A stretch of 64,000 nucleotides of DNA from Mesonia sp008017825 (GCF_008017825.1 NZ_VRLS01000012.1:248001-312000), one strand, 5' to 3'; counted from the stretch's first letter, positions 51,130 through 60,701 are shown. Program-made: numbers and translations. Notes: generated by a model from the sequence alone, not told the origin.

Positions 51130-51614
51130 ATCTAATACCCGGGAATTATTATGAATCCCAAAAAGATTTTAAACCAGTAAAATTTCTAGGAAAAAAAGAT
51201 TATTGGTACTTCTACAAAGATCTTATTACAAATAAAGAAAGTAAGTTAAATGGTCCATATTTTTCACCAATACCAATAATTCCAGAACATTTAAAAAGAA
51301 TAGGTTTTCTTATAGAAAATCAATTTCAAAGTTTTTATTCATACTATTTATTGGATTTCAGTTTCTTTTCGATACAAGACCGTACTGGTTCAACATCCTT
51401 TAAGGGATATAAATTAGTTCACGAAAACAATTTGGATAATTTTGTTGAGGATTATGATTCAGTTAGATCTAAACCCTTCAAAGAAATAGAAAAATTAAAA
51501 ATTGAAGAATTAGGGACACTATCAGAAATCAACGAACTTTTTGAAAAAATTGAAGAAAAAATTATAAAATTAGATGATTCTGTAAAAAGTTTCTATTTAA
51601 CTGGTATTCAATGA
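51123..51614 (+). CDS. Hypothetical soluble protein, third gene of the reversed cassette
   Basis: The 163-residue protein is not recognised. It is rich in aromatic residues in the first half (YWYFYKDLITN, FQSFYSYYLLDFSFFS) and has a charged helix at the end (LSEINELFEKIEEKIIKL). Its stop overlaps the start of the HEPN-type gene by 4 bp (ATGA), so both are translated in step. Confidence 0.65.
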   Translation: MLNLIPGNYYESQKDFKPVKFLGKKDYWYFYKDLITNKESKLNGPYFSPIPIIPEHLKRIGFLIENQFQSFYSYYLLDFSFFSIQDRTGSTSFKGYKLVHENNLDNFVEDYDSVRSKPFKEIEKLKIEELGTLSEINELFEKIEEKIIKLDDSVKSFYLTGIQ

Positions 51615-52384
51615 AGCATATAAAAAAGAAATATGGATTTGAAGCCAACGATGAACAAGTTACTATTTTAGAAGACAAAGGTATAAGTTTTTCAAATTTT
51701 GAAAGCTTAGATAAGAAAGTTCCAAAAGACCATGTAATGTTTTTAAAAACTAGCGAAGGTGATGTAGTGAAAGGTTTTAATAAGAAAGTTGATGGTTTAG
51801 ATTTAATCATAACCATGCCTGATTTATCCTTGGTTTATTTTGATAGTGCTTATCAAATAAATTCAATTAGAAAAGACTTACTAAAGCAACTTAAAATTAA
51901 AACTAATTCTAAAGATGTTACTAAAATTGAAGAATCAGCAATGCAGGATATTTATAAATATTATGGTTTTGCAAGTAGCTGTATAATTTCTCTATTTACT
52001 TCAATGGAAAGTTTTATCAATTCGGTAATTCCTGATGGTGGCGAATACAGGGATGAGCAAAATCAACGTACTTTAATTTATAATAAAGATCAGATACAAA
52101 GGAATTTATCATTTCACGAAAAAACTAGAAAGGTTTTGCCATTCTTTTTAGGTAAAAGCTATTTTAAAAAAACAACTACCAATATTCAACATATAAATAA
52201 TCTAAAAGATATTAGAGATGAAATTGTACATCCAAAGCATGAAAAACAATTGGAATCGCATCAAGCGCTATTACAAACTTTATTAACTTTCAAGTTTGAC
52301 AAAACAATTGATGCTGTTGCAAGTTTTATAAACTATTATAAACCCAATTTTGTTGAAGAATGTAAATGTGGGAATGACTATTAA
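51611..52384 (+). CDS. HEPN-like protein, fourth gene of the reversed cassette
   Basis: The C-terminal half (about 118-245) is helical and has the features of HEPN domains: a first helix SSCIISLFTSMESFIN and the motif R202-x4-H207 in NLKDIRDEIVHPKH. In active HEPN proteins this arginine and histidine form the RNase site. The N-terminal 115 residues are unrecognised and could be a sensor. The gene ends on overlapping stop codons with the convergent phage gene (TTAA at 52381-52384). The HEPN call rests on pattern only. Confidence 0.65.
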   Translation: MKHIKKKYGFEANDEQVTILEDKGISFSNFESLDKKVPKDHVMFLKTSEGDVVKGFNKKVDGLDLIITMPDLSLVYFDSAYQINSIRKDLLKQLKIKTNSKDVTKIEESAMQDIYKYYGFASSCIISLFTSMESFINSVIPDGGEYRDEQNQRTLIYNKDQIQRNLSFHEKTRKVLPFFLGKSYFKKTTTNIQHINNLKDIRDEIVHPKHEKQLESHQALLQTLLTFKFDKTIDAVASFINYYKPNFVEECKCGNDY

Positions 52385-52614
52385 CTCTCCATCTTAATCA
52401 CAACCCTCTCAACGGTTTTAGAACTACAATTAAAATCAATGGATGTCTTAAAGTAGGCATCCATTTTTGTTTCCTCTTGGCTAATGTAATTTAGATAACA
52501 CTCATACATTTCTTTGTCATTTAAGTATTTGATAGGAATCACTCCTTTACCAAGCAAGGTTTTAAATCTTCCTTCTTCTTCTAATTGTGATATGAGTTCA
52601 TAAGTATTTACCAT
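52381..52614 (-). CDS. Small hypothetical phage protein
   Basis: This 77-residue protein is not recognised. It starts within the end of the preceding Cys-rich gene (7-bp overlap) and forms the end of the tail module. Its stop codon overlaps that of the HEPN-like gene on the other strand. Confidence 0.6.
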   Translation of the reverse strand: MVNTYELISQLEEEGRFKTLLGKGVIPIKYLNDKEMYECYLNYISQEETKMDAYFKTSIDFNCSSKTVERVVIKMES

Positions 52615-52853
52615 TTATTCAAAGGACATTTTTCATTTTTACTTCTTACTTTTGGAGATAGAGGACACTTACATTTTCCGCAGTAATGCCCTTCTATTTC
52701 GTGAAATTTATAATCTCTAAGCATTGCACTAAATTTACCTTTCTTAGCAAACGGACAGCTAGCACAAATTTCTGCCCGCACTTCAGCTTCTTGATCTATA
52801 ATTGCATCAGGAACTACATAATTTTTCCAACCGTTTAAAATATCCTTTATCAT
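52608..52853 (-). CDS. Small Cys-rich (zinc-finger-like) phage protein
   Basis: The 81-residue protein has six cysteines in pairs: ICASCPFA in the middle and CGKCKCPL with a later CPLNKW at the end, with HYCGKC suggesting a metal site. Proteins of this type are common after tape measure genes in Bacteroidetes phages. The start overlaps the tape measure stop by 4 bp. Confidence 0.75.
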   Translation of the reverse strand: MIKDILNGWKNYVVPDAIIDQEAEVRAEICASCPFAKKGKFSAMLRDYKFHEIEGHYCGKCKCPLSPKVRSKNEKCPLNKW

Positions 52854-55729
52854 AAATTTGCTCCTTGTTCTACACTTGCAGCTCTTTGAGCTACATCATT
52901 AATTTGATCTACAGGCACTACAGATTGAATTGCATTCACTTTATCAGCAAGAACATTACCTAACATATCATAATCAAAAGAATCTCTTACAAACTCTCTT
53001 TTGATTGATCTAGGGTTTGTTCTTGAAACCATACCTCCATTATTAGCATAAGTAACTGGAGTACTCAAACTAACTCCACCGTGTTTTTGATTAATAGCTG
53101 ATAGGGCTGCAATTTCCGCAGATGCACCACGATTAAGAATGAACATCTTTTCTCCTCCTTGTGCTTCAACCAATGGATTTCCATCATTGTCATAAATCAT
53201 TGAACCGCCTTGAGTATGTGAAGGTCCATTAATATCAATCCCAATACCTCTTTCAGCCTTAGGAACTTTTGTTGATGAAATTTGCTTCACTGCTTTTAAG
53301 CCTGAAGTCAAAACAACACCAGTACTTACTCCTTTTTGAACCGTTGCAATAGGTTCTGGTAAAATTGAAGGACTAGCCCAAACTTGTGCAACCCCTTGAT
53401 AAGTGTTAATTGTTGCTTCTGCAATACCTGCAGCTTTACCCATTGCAGTTTTTTCTCCTAGCAAATCTGCAATTTCACCAAAGGTATTTTTATTTATGCT
53501 TAGCTTTGCGTTTTCTTCTGCTTCTGCAATTTGTTCTCTAATTGCAGCGTGCTTCCTTTCAACTTCTGTAATACTAGCACCTAACCTTTCAGCTTCAGCA
53601 AGTTCTGCCTCATATCTTAATTGCTCTCGTTCCCGTTCCAACTCGAATTGATTTTCGAATTGTTCCATTTCCAACTCCCGTTTGAGCTCAAGTTCAAAAA
53701 CTTCTTTTTCTTTCTTAGCTTCTTCACGTTCAATTCTGAGATCTTCTTGCTGTTTATAATTTTCAGCATCTATACGCGCTATCTCATCATTATAATCTTG
53801 TCGATTTATTACACCTTCATCAAATCTTTTTTGTTGATATTCCCTTTCAGCTTCAGCAATTCGATCTAATCTTTCTTTCTCCTGGTTAAATAATTGCTCA
53901 TTTAAGAAAGTACCTTGTTCGATTTTTGTTAAATGAGCATCTTTGAAAATTTGAAGTTCACGCTCTGCATTATCAATAGCAATGTCAGCTTGCATTTTTC
54001 CAAGCTCATTCTGACTTTGTAAGATGAAAAGATTGAATTCCTCTTGACTAATTTTCCCAGCTTCCAATTTCTTTTTCTCTACTTCAAGTTTTTGCTCAAG
54101 AACTTTTTGAGCGATCTCTAATTCTTGTTCTTTAGTTTTTTCCGCATAACCTTGACGAGCAATGAACATTTCAGTTTCTAAAGCCATTCGACTTATTGTT
54201 ATATTAAAAAGCTCTTCTTGTCTTTGAATGGCTGCCTGATCTGCTGCTTTTCTTTTTGCAGCTGCTTCATTCTCTAATTGATTTTTAGTTCCAAGAAAAC
54301 GCATTTCAACCCTTCTAGATTCTTCATCTAGTTTTAACCTTTCAGCTCTTAAGTTTTGAAGTTCTTTTTCTTCTTCTCTCGAAGTATCATTTGCTTGTTG
54401 CTGAAGCTCTAGTTGCTTGATTTTCATTTCAAGTATATTGGCTTCATAATCAACAATAGTTTGCTGAGCCTTAGCTGCTTCTTCAAGTGCTGCCTGTCTT
54501 TCTGCATCTGTTTTGCTTCTATCTTTAGCAATAAGTTCTTGCTCTCTTAAAATGTTAGTGTTTTTCTGTCTAACTAATGCCTGGTTTATTTCAGCTTTCT
54601 CAATATCTTCATTGAGTTTTTGAATTTCTTGACCTCTTTTTATAGCTACATCAAAGAATTCCCCAGCTTTACTCCCTGCATTGGCTAATTTGCCTGTCAA
54701 ATCTTCAACTCCTGTTCCTGCTTGAATTAAATCATCTCCAATTCCATCAAAATCAAAATTCAATACTTTATTTACTATTTTTTGTAGCGCTTCAAACCTA
54801 TTCAATAGGTTCTCTTTTATTGAATTTCCTAAATCCTTTACTAATTTTTTAGGGTTTGATACAGCTTCAAATATTTCTTTTCCGAATTCTTGTACCACTC
54901 CAAAAAGAGCCTGAAATATTTCTTTCATTGGTGTAAGTACACGGTTAACTTTATCGATTCCATCTTGTGTAGATGTGAGGTAGGCAACGAGTGAACCCAA
55001 AACAACAACTATTGCACCAATACCAGTACCAATAAGAGCAGCTCTAAATAATTTTAATGCTCCACTTGAAACATTTGTGCTCACAGCTAAAAGCTTTTGA
55101 GTTTTACTCATTCCTTCAGTCGCTGCGGATGCGTTACGAATATCATCAGCACCTTGCTTGAATTCCGCTCTGACGGTATTAAATACTGGTGCGAAATTTT
55201 GATAAATATTTGTTATCTGTTGAGTTTCTTTACCTAATAATCCAGTACTTCCTAAAGCATTCTTGATGCTCTCTTCATAATTACCTACATTGATTTTAGT
55301 TTTTTCATACTCAGAAGCATTCTCTTTGATGAATTCGTTGTTCTTATCAATCTCAGCATTAACTTGACTTAAGGTTTTAGCCTGATCCTCATTAGTTGCA
55401 TCTAATTGATTCGCAATAGCTATTAACTTGGAATTTGCATCACGTGCATCTTGCTTTGTCCTTATGTCTTGGTTTTGGATATTGATATAGGCATCAAGAA
55501 CTTTCTCACTATCCCTAACTTCTTTTTTATATTTCTTGATTTCAATTTCACCAAGAGTGTATTGTTCAAGCTGCTCTTGTGAAGCATTACGAAGGTTATC
55601 GGTTTCCTTCTTTAAATCCTTTTGGCTTTGCTGAAGATCTGCAATGCTTTTTTTTGTCTGTGCTGCTTTAGAAAGAATCTTGTCAACCCCTATATCTATC
55701 TCAGCTATTTTTACATTTTCAGTTGCCAT
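52850..55729 (-). CDS. Phage tail tape measure protein
   Basis: The 959-residue protein is the largest in the prophage. It has a long coiled coil in the N-terminal 180 residues, a hydrophobic segment at about 236-255 (IGTGIGAIVVVLGSLVAYL), a second very long charged coiled coil (about 360-770) and a glycine-containing C-terminus with NRGASAEIAALSAINQKHGG. Length and layout fit a tape measure protein, which sets tail length. It lies between the tail protein gene and a small Cys-rich gene. Confidence 0.88.
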   Translation of the reverse strand: MATENVKIAEIDIGVDKILSKAAQTKKSIADLQQSQKDLKKETDNLRNASQEQLEQYTLGEIEIKKYKKEVRDSEKVLDAYINIQNQDIRTKQDARDANSKLIAIANQLDATNEDQAKTLSQVNAEIDKNNEFIKENASEYEKTKINVGNYEESIKNALGSTGLLGKETQQITNIYQNFAPVFNTVRAEFKQGADDIRNASAATEGMSKTQKLLAVSTNVSSGALKLFRAALIGTGIGAIVVVLGSLVAYLTSTQDGIDKVNRVLTPMKEIFQALFGVVQEFGKEIFEAVSNPKKLVKDLGNSIKENLLNRFEALQKIVNKVLNFDFDGIGDDLIQAGTGVEDLTGKLANAGSKAGEFFDVAIKRGQEIQKLNEDIEKAEINQALVRQKNTNILREQELIAKDRSKTDAERQAALEEAAKAQQTIVDYEANILEMKIKQLELQQQANDTSREEEKELQNLRAERLKLDEESRRVEMRFLGTKNQLENEAAAKRKAADQAAIQRQEELFNITISRMALETEMFIARQGYAEKTKEQELEIAQKVLEQKLEVEKKKLEAGKISQEEFNLFILQSQNELGKMQADIAIDNAERELQIFKDAHLTKIEQGTFLNEQLFNQEKERLDRIAEAEREYQQKRFDEGVINRQDYNDEIARIDAENYKQQEDLRIEREEAKKEKEVFELELKRELEMEQFENQFELEREREQLRYEAELAEAERLGASITEVERKHAAIREQIAEAEENAKLSINKNTFGEIADLLGEKTAMGKAAGIAEATINTYQGVAQVWASPSILPEPIATVQKGVSTGVVLTSGLKAVKQISSTKVPKAERGIGIDINGPSHTQGGSMIYDNDGNPLVEAQGGEKMFILNRGASAEIAALSAINQKHGGVSLSTPVTYANNGGMVSRTNPRSIKREFVRDSFDYDMLGNVLADKVNAIQSVVPVDQINDVAQRAASVEQGANL

Positions 55730-57678
55730 TACCTATTGATTTTAATGAGTTCTGCTTCAGTTTCTAATTTATTCAGATCTCTTTTTGTAAGTTTATTTAC
55801 AATGAATTCACCCCCTTTTTGTTTAACGTAGATTCTTTTCTTCATATCAAAAGCATCAAATTCATAAATGCTTAAGTTGAAAATTACCTTTGTTATTAAT
55901 GTCTTTTTGAATAGACTTTTAATGGGTGTATAACTGTCATCAATTATCTTATCCCACGAGTAGTCATAGTTTTCAGCTAATGATATTTTATTTGAAGTAT
56001 CAAACTCTGAAAGCTGTTCACTACCTAATCTTACAGTTAAATTTGAAAGTTGTTTTTCTCTTAGAAAAGAAAATCTTGCATCAAGAGATTTGTATTCAAT
56101 AACCGTTTCATCATTTTCAGTTTTTACCTCTTTTTCCCATAGCTTGATTTGAGGAATATGAAGTGATAAAACAAAAGGAACTGGATATCTTTCAGGAGAA
56201 TAAGTCTTGGATTTTATTATGTCAGTATTATCCTCTAGGTTTTCGTTTTCAACGACTAAGTAACCATCATTAAACTGATCGCCTTCTCCACTGTATTTAA
56301 ATCTGAAAAAGTTTTGTTTAGCATACGAGTTATAAGAGTATGATTCACTCACAGTTCTCTCATATTTATCGCTCCAATCTTCAATCTCACCATTGATTCG
56401 TTCATCGTAGGTTAAAAAGTCTAAGTGATTCTTGTCTTTTGAAGGAAATGGAGTTAACCCAAACCTCCACATTATTTCACGATAAAAGTCTTTAGGAGTT
56501 AATCCTTTGAAGAATTCAATTTGATTGATTGTAGTTTGTTCAATCTTAATTATTTCTAATTCATAATTAATTCCTGAATGGTCCGAACTTTGACCAAGAG
56601 CTTGCTGTCTGTAATAGAACAATGAAACAGTGTCACCTTGTTCCATATCGAATGGCTGATCAAAATCAATATTGTAAGTCCCATTACCATTACCTGAAAG
56701 AACATAAGACATTCCGCCTAATCCTACAGGTTCGGCTTGATGTTGGTTTATTCCCATGGCGAACAATCCCAGTGATAGGAGTACTCCGTCTAATGTCATA
56801 GTTCCTGTTATTCTAATTCTATAGAAACCATCTTCAGGAATACTATAATATAAAGAATTTGAAGCCCAACTAAAGGGTAGTAAATTTCCCTGAGAGATAT
56901 TGTTCGTGATATCTATATTATTTCCAACATTCTCATCGTGAATCATAGGATAAAACCTACTTTGAAAACTGTATGGCATATCATCTGAAGCATAAGAAAT
57001 AGCTGCATAAGTATCACCATCCGCTCCAGATGTCACTCCTTTTGGATAGGTAAGAAATAAATTTTTAAATTGCTCTGTATTGAAGGTAGTTCCTGAAAAA
57101 GTAAAACCAAAGGTTTCAAATATTCTTTCCCATAGAAATTCTGTTTTGACAGATGGGACCAGGTAATCAATATTAATATACTGATCCGTATTATATTCAA
57201 AGAAAGTATTTCCATTAAAATCAGCAACTAAATATCTATAGTATTGATTTGGGTTCTCCCAACTTTCTTTTATACTCTCTACATCTTTAGTGTGACTTAT
57301 CTCGTCTAAATTTATATCCTCAAATTTCACATTATCTAGGTTCTTGAAAAAGTCAATATTACCGTCGTATATGTGAAAATTAAAGTCTTCATTGGAATCC
57401 TTAAAAATTCCCCAGCCTTTTACAATCAAACATATATTCTCAACAAATAACATTGCTGTATTTTTTTGATATGGATAATTTGAGGTGCTACCATCAATCC
57501 CCAATCCTTCAAAGTTTTTGATATTCTTAGCTGTATTCTTGAGTTTGAATGATTTTGAAAAATTGGTTTGGCGTGATGCAAGATTATCAAGACTATTGGC
57601 TTGCTTAGTATAGCCAATCTTTTCACCCTCGTAAAGATCAACCTGAAAATCATTTATGAATAATCTTACGTCTGACAT
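55729..57678 (-). CDS. Phage tail/baseplate protein
   Basis: The 649-residue protein begins VRLFINDFQVDLYEGEKIGY and has the sequence NLASRQTNFSKSFKLKNTAK, which recalls a group of tail proteins in Bacteroidetes phages (an early strand pair with R-x-T-x-F-S-K). It is beta-rich without enzyme motifs. The stop overlaps the tape measure start and the start overlaps the previous gene's stop by one base, as expected for a particle component needed in fixed ratio. Confidence 0.7.
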   Translation of the reverse strand: MSDVRLFINDFQVDLYEGEKIGYTKQANSLDNLASRQTNFSKSFKLKNTAKNIKNFEGLGIDGSTSNYPYQKNTAMLFVENICLIVKGWGIFKDSNEDFNFHIYDGNIDFFKNLDNVKFEDINLDEISHTKDVESIKESWENPNQYYRYLVADFNGNTFFEYNTDQYINIDYLVPSVKTEFLWERIFETFGFTFSGTTFNTEQFKNLFLTYPKGVTSGADGDTYAAISYASDDMPYSFQSRFYPMIHDENVGNNIDITNNISQGNLLPFSWASNSLYYSIPEDGFYRIRITGTMTLDGVLLSLGLFAMGINQHQAEPVGLGGMSYVLSGNGNGTYNIDFDQPFDMEQGDTVSLFYYRQQALGQSSDHSGINYELEIIKIEQTTINQIEFFKGLTPKDFYREIMWRFGLTPFPSKDKNHLDFLTYDERINGEIEDWSDKYERTVSESYSYNSYAKQNFFRFKYSGEGDQFNDGYLVVENENLEDNTDIIKSKTYSPERYPVPFVLSLHIPQIKLWEKEVKTENDETVIEYKSLDARFSFLREKQLSNLTVRLGSEQLSEFDTSNKISLAENYDYSWDKIIDDSYTPIKSLFKKTLITKVIFNLSIYEFDAFDMKKRIYVKQKGGEFIVNKLTKRDLNKLETEAELIKINR

Positions 57679-59180
57679 TATAGAAACATATTATATTCAT
57701 TAAACTCAATTTTTATTTTCTCACGATTGAATTTCGTTTTTAGTGACTTATTATCAAGTGAATTTGATTTCACATTAATTCCCACCCAGCTGTCTTTTTC
57801 TGCTTTTTGAAATAGATCTCCGACATACATTTCAACTCTTGGAGATTTAATGAAGTCTTTAAAGTTTTGCATTTCCCAAGCTTCCATTTTTTCGGTCTGA
57901 AACTCCATTTCGATAGTAGATTCTCTTTCTGTTTTTAAGTTTCTAGTGAGTGTGTTTTGAATCCCATTAAAATCAAGTGTAACATCCTTACCCTCTTTGA
58001 CTTTATTCACAATTGTAAATTCTCTTTCAAATCGAATATACCCCCAACCTCCACGGTTTCTATAAAACTTAAAGTAGGGAGCACAAGTAGATTCTTTCTT
58101 AATGATATAAAGCATTAAACTTTTTTCGTCAGGAACTACCTCATAAGTTTCATCTCGAGTAGCTAATAATGCAGTAGGGTAAAAAATAAGTTCTATTTTA
58201 TTGATCCCCGTTTGCATTGGAAGTACATCATTAATAGTAAAATCCTCACTTCCTTGAGATAGAAATAATCTATTTACACCATCCTTAATGGTTACGCATG
58301 TCTCGTGGCCAGTCGTTAAGTTTTTAAGCTTTAATATTCTTCTAGCAAATGAAAAGAGTGATATATCAACAGGATAGCCTTCATAATAGTTGACTTTATA
58401 AACATCATCAATCTTTAATTGTGGTAGAAGCAAATAATATTTATCCTCTGGTATATTAAATTGAGTGTCTTTAAAATTGGCAATTTGTTCAACGGCTTTG
58501 ATAAATTCAAATTTTAAATTTTGAGTAAAGCTCTGTTCTTGTACATATCCAACCATCTCTATTTCCATTTCAAGAAATAAACTTTCATCTGGCTCAACAT
58601 ACCCATTGTTCTCAATGTCTGGAACAATAGAATCCTCGAACTTGTTTTGATTAATTAACGTGGCTGCAGGGTATTTCAAATTGAGATAGTATTCTCCCAA
58701 TGGTGAAGGATATAGAGTGATTGGTAATTGCCCGTTAAATGTAGTTTCTAACCTGCTACTTTCTCCTTTTTCAATGAGTACAATGTTATCATTATAAGCG
58801 TTTAACAGTACATTGGGAGGAGGTGTTGAAATAATCCCGAGTACGTATGATAAATCATTATTAATTTCGTCAACTAAAGAACATCTATAATAGCTACAGA
58901 AATAAAATTGTTCTAAAGGGTTATTTATATACAAGTAAACCCAACCATCGTTTAATTCAGTTTCATAGTATCCAAGTGGAACTAAATCTAAATCAAAGGC
59001 CTCTTTTATATATTGGTTTTGTTCTTCAATATCCTGTCCAATTGTAACCTCATAGTCATTTTGTCTTTGCGTTACAAATTTGAAAGTATGATGTCCAATG
59101 ATGGATGCTGTAATAGTGAAGCTTGGTTCTTCCCCTCCAGTAAACTCAACAAATCTTATTTTTAACTCCTTAAATCTCAT
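57678..59180 (-). CDS. Phage tail protein, possible distal-tail or hub component
   Basis: This 500-residue, beta-rich acidic protein has no recognised domain. Its C-terminal part holds a strand pair FKDFIKSPRVEMYVGDLFQK and ends KIKIEFNEYNMFL. Position between the gp10-like and the baseplate-like genes, with one-base overlaps on both sides, suggests a tail tip role. Confidence 0.65.
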   Translation of the reverse strand: MRFKELKIRFVEFTGGEEPSFTITASIIGHHTFKFVTQRQNDYEVTIGQDIEEQNQYIKEAFDLDLVPLGYYETELNDGWVYLYINNPLEQFYFCSYYRCSLVDEINNDLSYVLGIISTPPPNVLLNAYNDNIVLIEKGESSRLETTFNGQLPITLYPSPLGEYYLNLKYPAATLINQNKFEDSIVPDIENNGYVEPDESLFLEMEIEMVGYVQEQSFTQNLKFEFIKAVEQIANFKDTQFNIPEDKYYLLLPQLKIDDVYKVNYYEGYPVDISLFSFARRILKLKNLTTGHETCVTIKDGVNRLFLSQGSEDFTINDVLPMQTGINKIELIFYPTALLATRDETYEVVPDEKSLMLYIIKKESTCAPYFKFYRNRGGWGYIRFEREFTIVNKVKEGKDVTLDFNGIQNTLTRNLKTERESTIEMEFQTEKMEAWEMQNFKDFIKSPRVEMYVGDLFQKAEKDSWVGINVKSNSLDNKSLKTKFNREKIKIEFNEYNMFL

Positions 59181-59656
59181 TATGCTGCTTGTAATATGTT
59201 TTTAAAATCTGAAACGAAATCAACCTCACGCATATATTCTTCTCCAATATCATCAAGCATTTTATACAAGTATTCTCCCATATAGAGCGTAACAACATCT
59301 GAAATTACTTTGCCTTCATTATATTTATTAGGTACTTTGATACCTTCATTGGCTATTTTCCTTGCTATAATGAAAGCGAATTGTTTTTTCTTTTCTACAA
59401 ATATTGCTGGTAAACCTTGCTTAACTTCAATCCATTCCTCAATTGCTCTCAATGGAGGAAAACCTCCAGCTCCGCGGCCATTTTCCATATATAAAGAATG
59501 GTGTGAACCAAACATTTGAAGTTTGTTACCTTGCAATTTGTACTCTAATGATTCTGCAAACTTGCCCGAAGCTCTTAATCCTAACTTGTCATAGTTAGTA
59601 ATTAGATCCTTTTTGAATCGTTCGAGGTATTCCGTGTATATGGCTTTACGGTTCAT
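59180..59656 (-). CDS. HK97 gp10-like phage protein
   Basis: The 158-residue protein has an N-terminal helix and the motif SLYMENGRGAGGFPPLRAIEEWIE, which recalls tail-completion proteins of the HK97 gp10 group in phages of Bacteroidetes (NGR..G..P....I..WI). It probably joins head and tail. It starts on the stop of the small Cys-containing gene (TAATG). Confidence 0.7.
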   Translation of the reverse strand: MNRKAIYTEYLERFKKDLITNYDKLGLRASGKFAESLEYKLQGNKLQMFGSHHSLYMENGRGAGGFPPLRAIEEWIEVKQGLPAIFVEKKKQFAFIIARKIANEGIKVPNKYNEGKVISDVVTLYMGEYLYKMLDDIGEEYMREVDFVSDFKNILQAA

Positions 59657-59799
59657 TATTCAGTTATCTTGAAAGAATTATTACATTCAAAACATTTATC
59701 AATTATCTTGGTGCAGTTAGGATCAGATGGATCAATTAATCTTCTCACGAACATTGTTGTCTTTTGGCAAACTTGGCAATGCTGAGAGTGAATTTTCAT
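59656..59799 (-). CDS. Very small zinc-ribbon-like phage protein
   Basis: The 47-residue protein reads MKIHSQHCQVCQKTTMFVRR and ends with KCFECNNSFKITE. Two CxxC pairs (C8/C11 and C36/C39) form a zinc ribbon. The ATG overlaps the stop of the preceding gene (ATGA) and its stop overlaps the next start, so it is well embedded in the operon. Confidence 0.75.
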   Translation of the reverse strand: MKIHSQHCQVCQKTTMFVRRLIDPSDPNCTKIIDKCFECNNSFKITE

Positions 59800-59969
59800 T
59801 TTTCCTTTCTACTTTGAACCATCCAAATAACTCCACCGATTAAAACCGGAATGATTACAAATGCACCAAACACCCACGCCAATACAGTGAGGTCAAAAAA
59901 CAAAAACATTAGCGCTAAGGCTGCAAATAATACGATACGCCAAAAGCGTTTTTTAGTTGATTTTCTCAT
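59796..59969 (-). CDS. Very small phage membrane protein
   Basis: The 57-residue protein has a basic start, MRKSTKKRFWR, and two close hydrophobic segments (about 12-30 and 31-50). Both ends overlap the neighbouring genes by 3-4 bp. Its location in the tail region is odd for a holin, so its role is unclear. Confidence 0.7.
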   Translation of the reverse strand: MRKSTKKRFWRIVLFAALALMFLFFDLTVLAWVFGAFVIIPVLIGGVIWMVQSRKEK

Positions 59970-60403
59970 TGCTCTTTAAATTCGATTGTAAACTGTATTT
60001 TTAAACCATCCATATTGGTATCAAACTCATCGTACACCTCAATCTTTTTCCAACGCATAACCCTGTAACCATCACAATTTATAAAGCCATCCAATACTTT
60101 CGAAGCTTCACTCTTTAAATACTTAACAGCATCATTATACTTCGTTTCTTGAGATTCATCACTAAGCTTTGAACGAACCATTAACAGCAGTTCACCTGTA
60201 TAAGTATATCCTTCAGTTGCTCCATATTCGTTGAGCTTATCTTCTTCATCGTGCCACAGAAATAAGAGGTACTTCATTTTGTCAGCAAATGACAAATGAG
60301 TGTCATCATTGGCATCTAATAGGTTTTGCCAGTGTGCTGCACCGTACTGAAATTTATACCCAAGTACGGTGGTTGCAAACTGATCTGTATAATCAACTAT
60401 CAT
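59966..60403 (-). CDS. Hypothetical phage protein, possible tail terminator
   Basis: The 145-residue acidic protein has a helical first half (SFADKMKYLLFLWHDEEDKL) and a beta-type end (GLKIQFTIEFKEQ), ending as tail completion proteins often do. Its start overlaps the preceding gene by 4 bp. The role is inferred from position and size. Confidence 0.55.
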   Translation of the reverse strand: MIVDYTDQFATTVLGYKFQYGAAHWQNLLDANDDTHLSFADKMKYLLFLWHDEEDKLNEYGATEGYTYTGELLLMVRSKLSDESQETKYNDAVKYLKSEASKVLDGFINCDGYRVMRWKKIEVYDEFDTNMDGLKIQFTIEFKEQ

Positions 60404-60642
60404 TTTTGATGTCTATTTAATGTTTCAAATGTTCCTCCCAAAGAAGTCATTATAAATGCGTTATCTTCTTTGTAGATAGCTATACCTTCTTTTGTCGTTG
60501 AATCCCAGTTTCCGTAGACTCTTAATTTGATTCCTTTTTCTTCGTCACCTTTTTCTGGACCTTTGACTTGGTAAGTATCCCCTAAATAAATCTGAAGTCT
60601 ATCAATTTCATTTACTTTCTTAAAAATTCTAAGTGTGTACAT
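60400..60642 (-). CDS. Small hypothetical phage protein
   Basis: The 80-residue, beta-rich protein (LRIFKKVNEIDRLQIYLGDT followed by a conserved-looking VYGNWDSTTKEGIAIYKED) is not recognised. It lies downstream of the second copy of the 17-bp palindrome and overlaps the next gene by 4 bp. Confidence 0.6.
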   Translation of the reverse strand: MYTLRIFKKVNEIDRLQIYLGDTYQVKGPEKGDEEKGIKLRVYGNWDSTTKEGIAIYKEDNAFIMTSLGGTFETLNRHQK

Positions 60643-60701
60643 ATCTGTGTGTATTTATATTTGCCTACTCTTTAGATTTTCGGCTTCCTCTATAGTAAAA
60701 A

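Noticed and set aside
53403..53869. Two plus-strand frames opposite the tape measure gene
   Set aside because: They mirror the charged coiled-coil codons and look like false hydrophobic proteins.
60653..60661. Plus-strand TATATTTG as a promoter
   Set aside because: No plus-strand gene follows; AT-rich DNA gives such boxes by chance.
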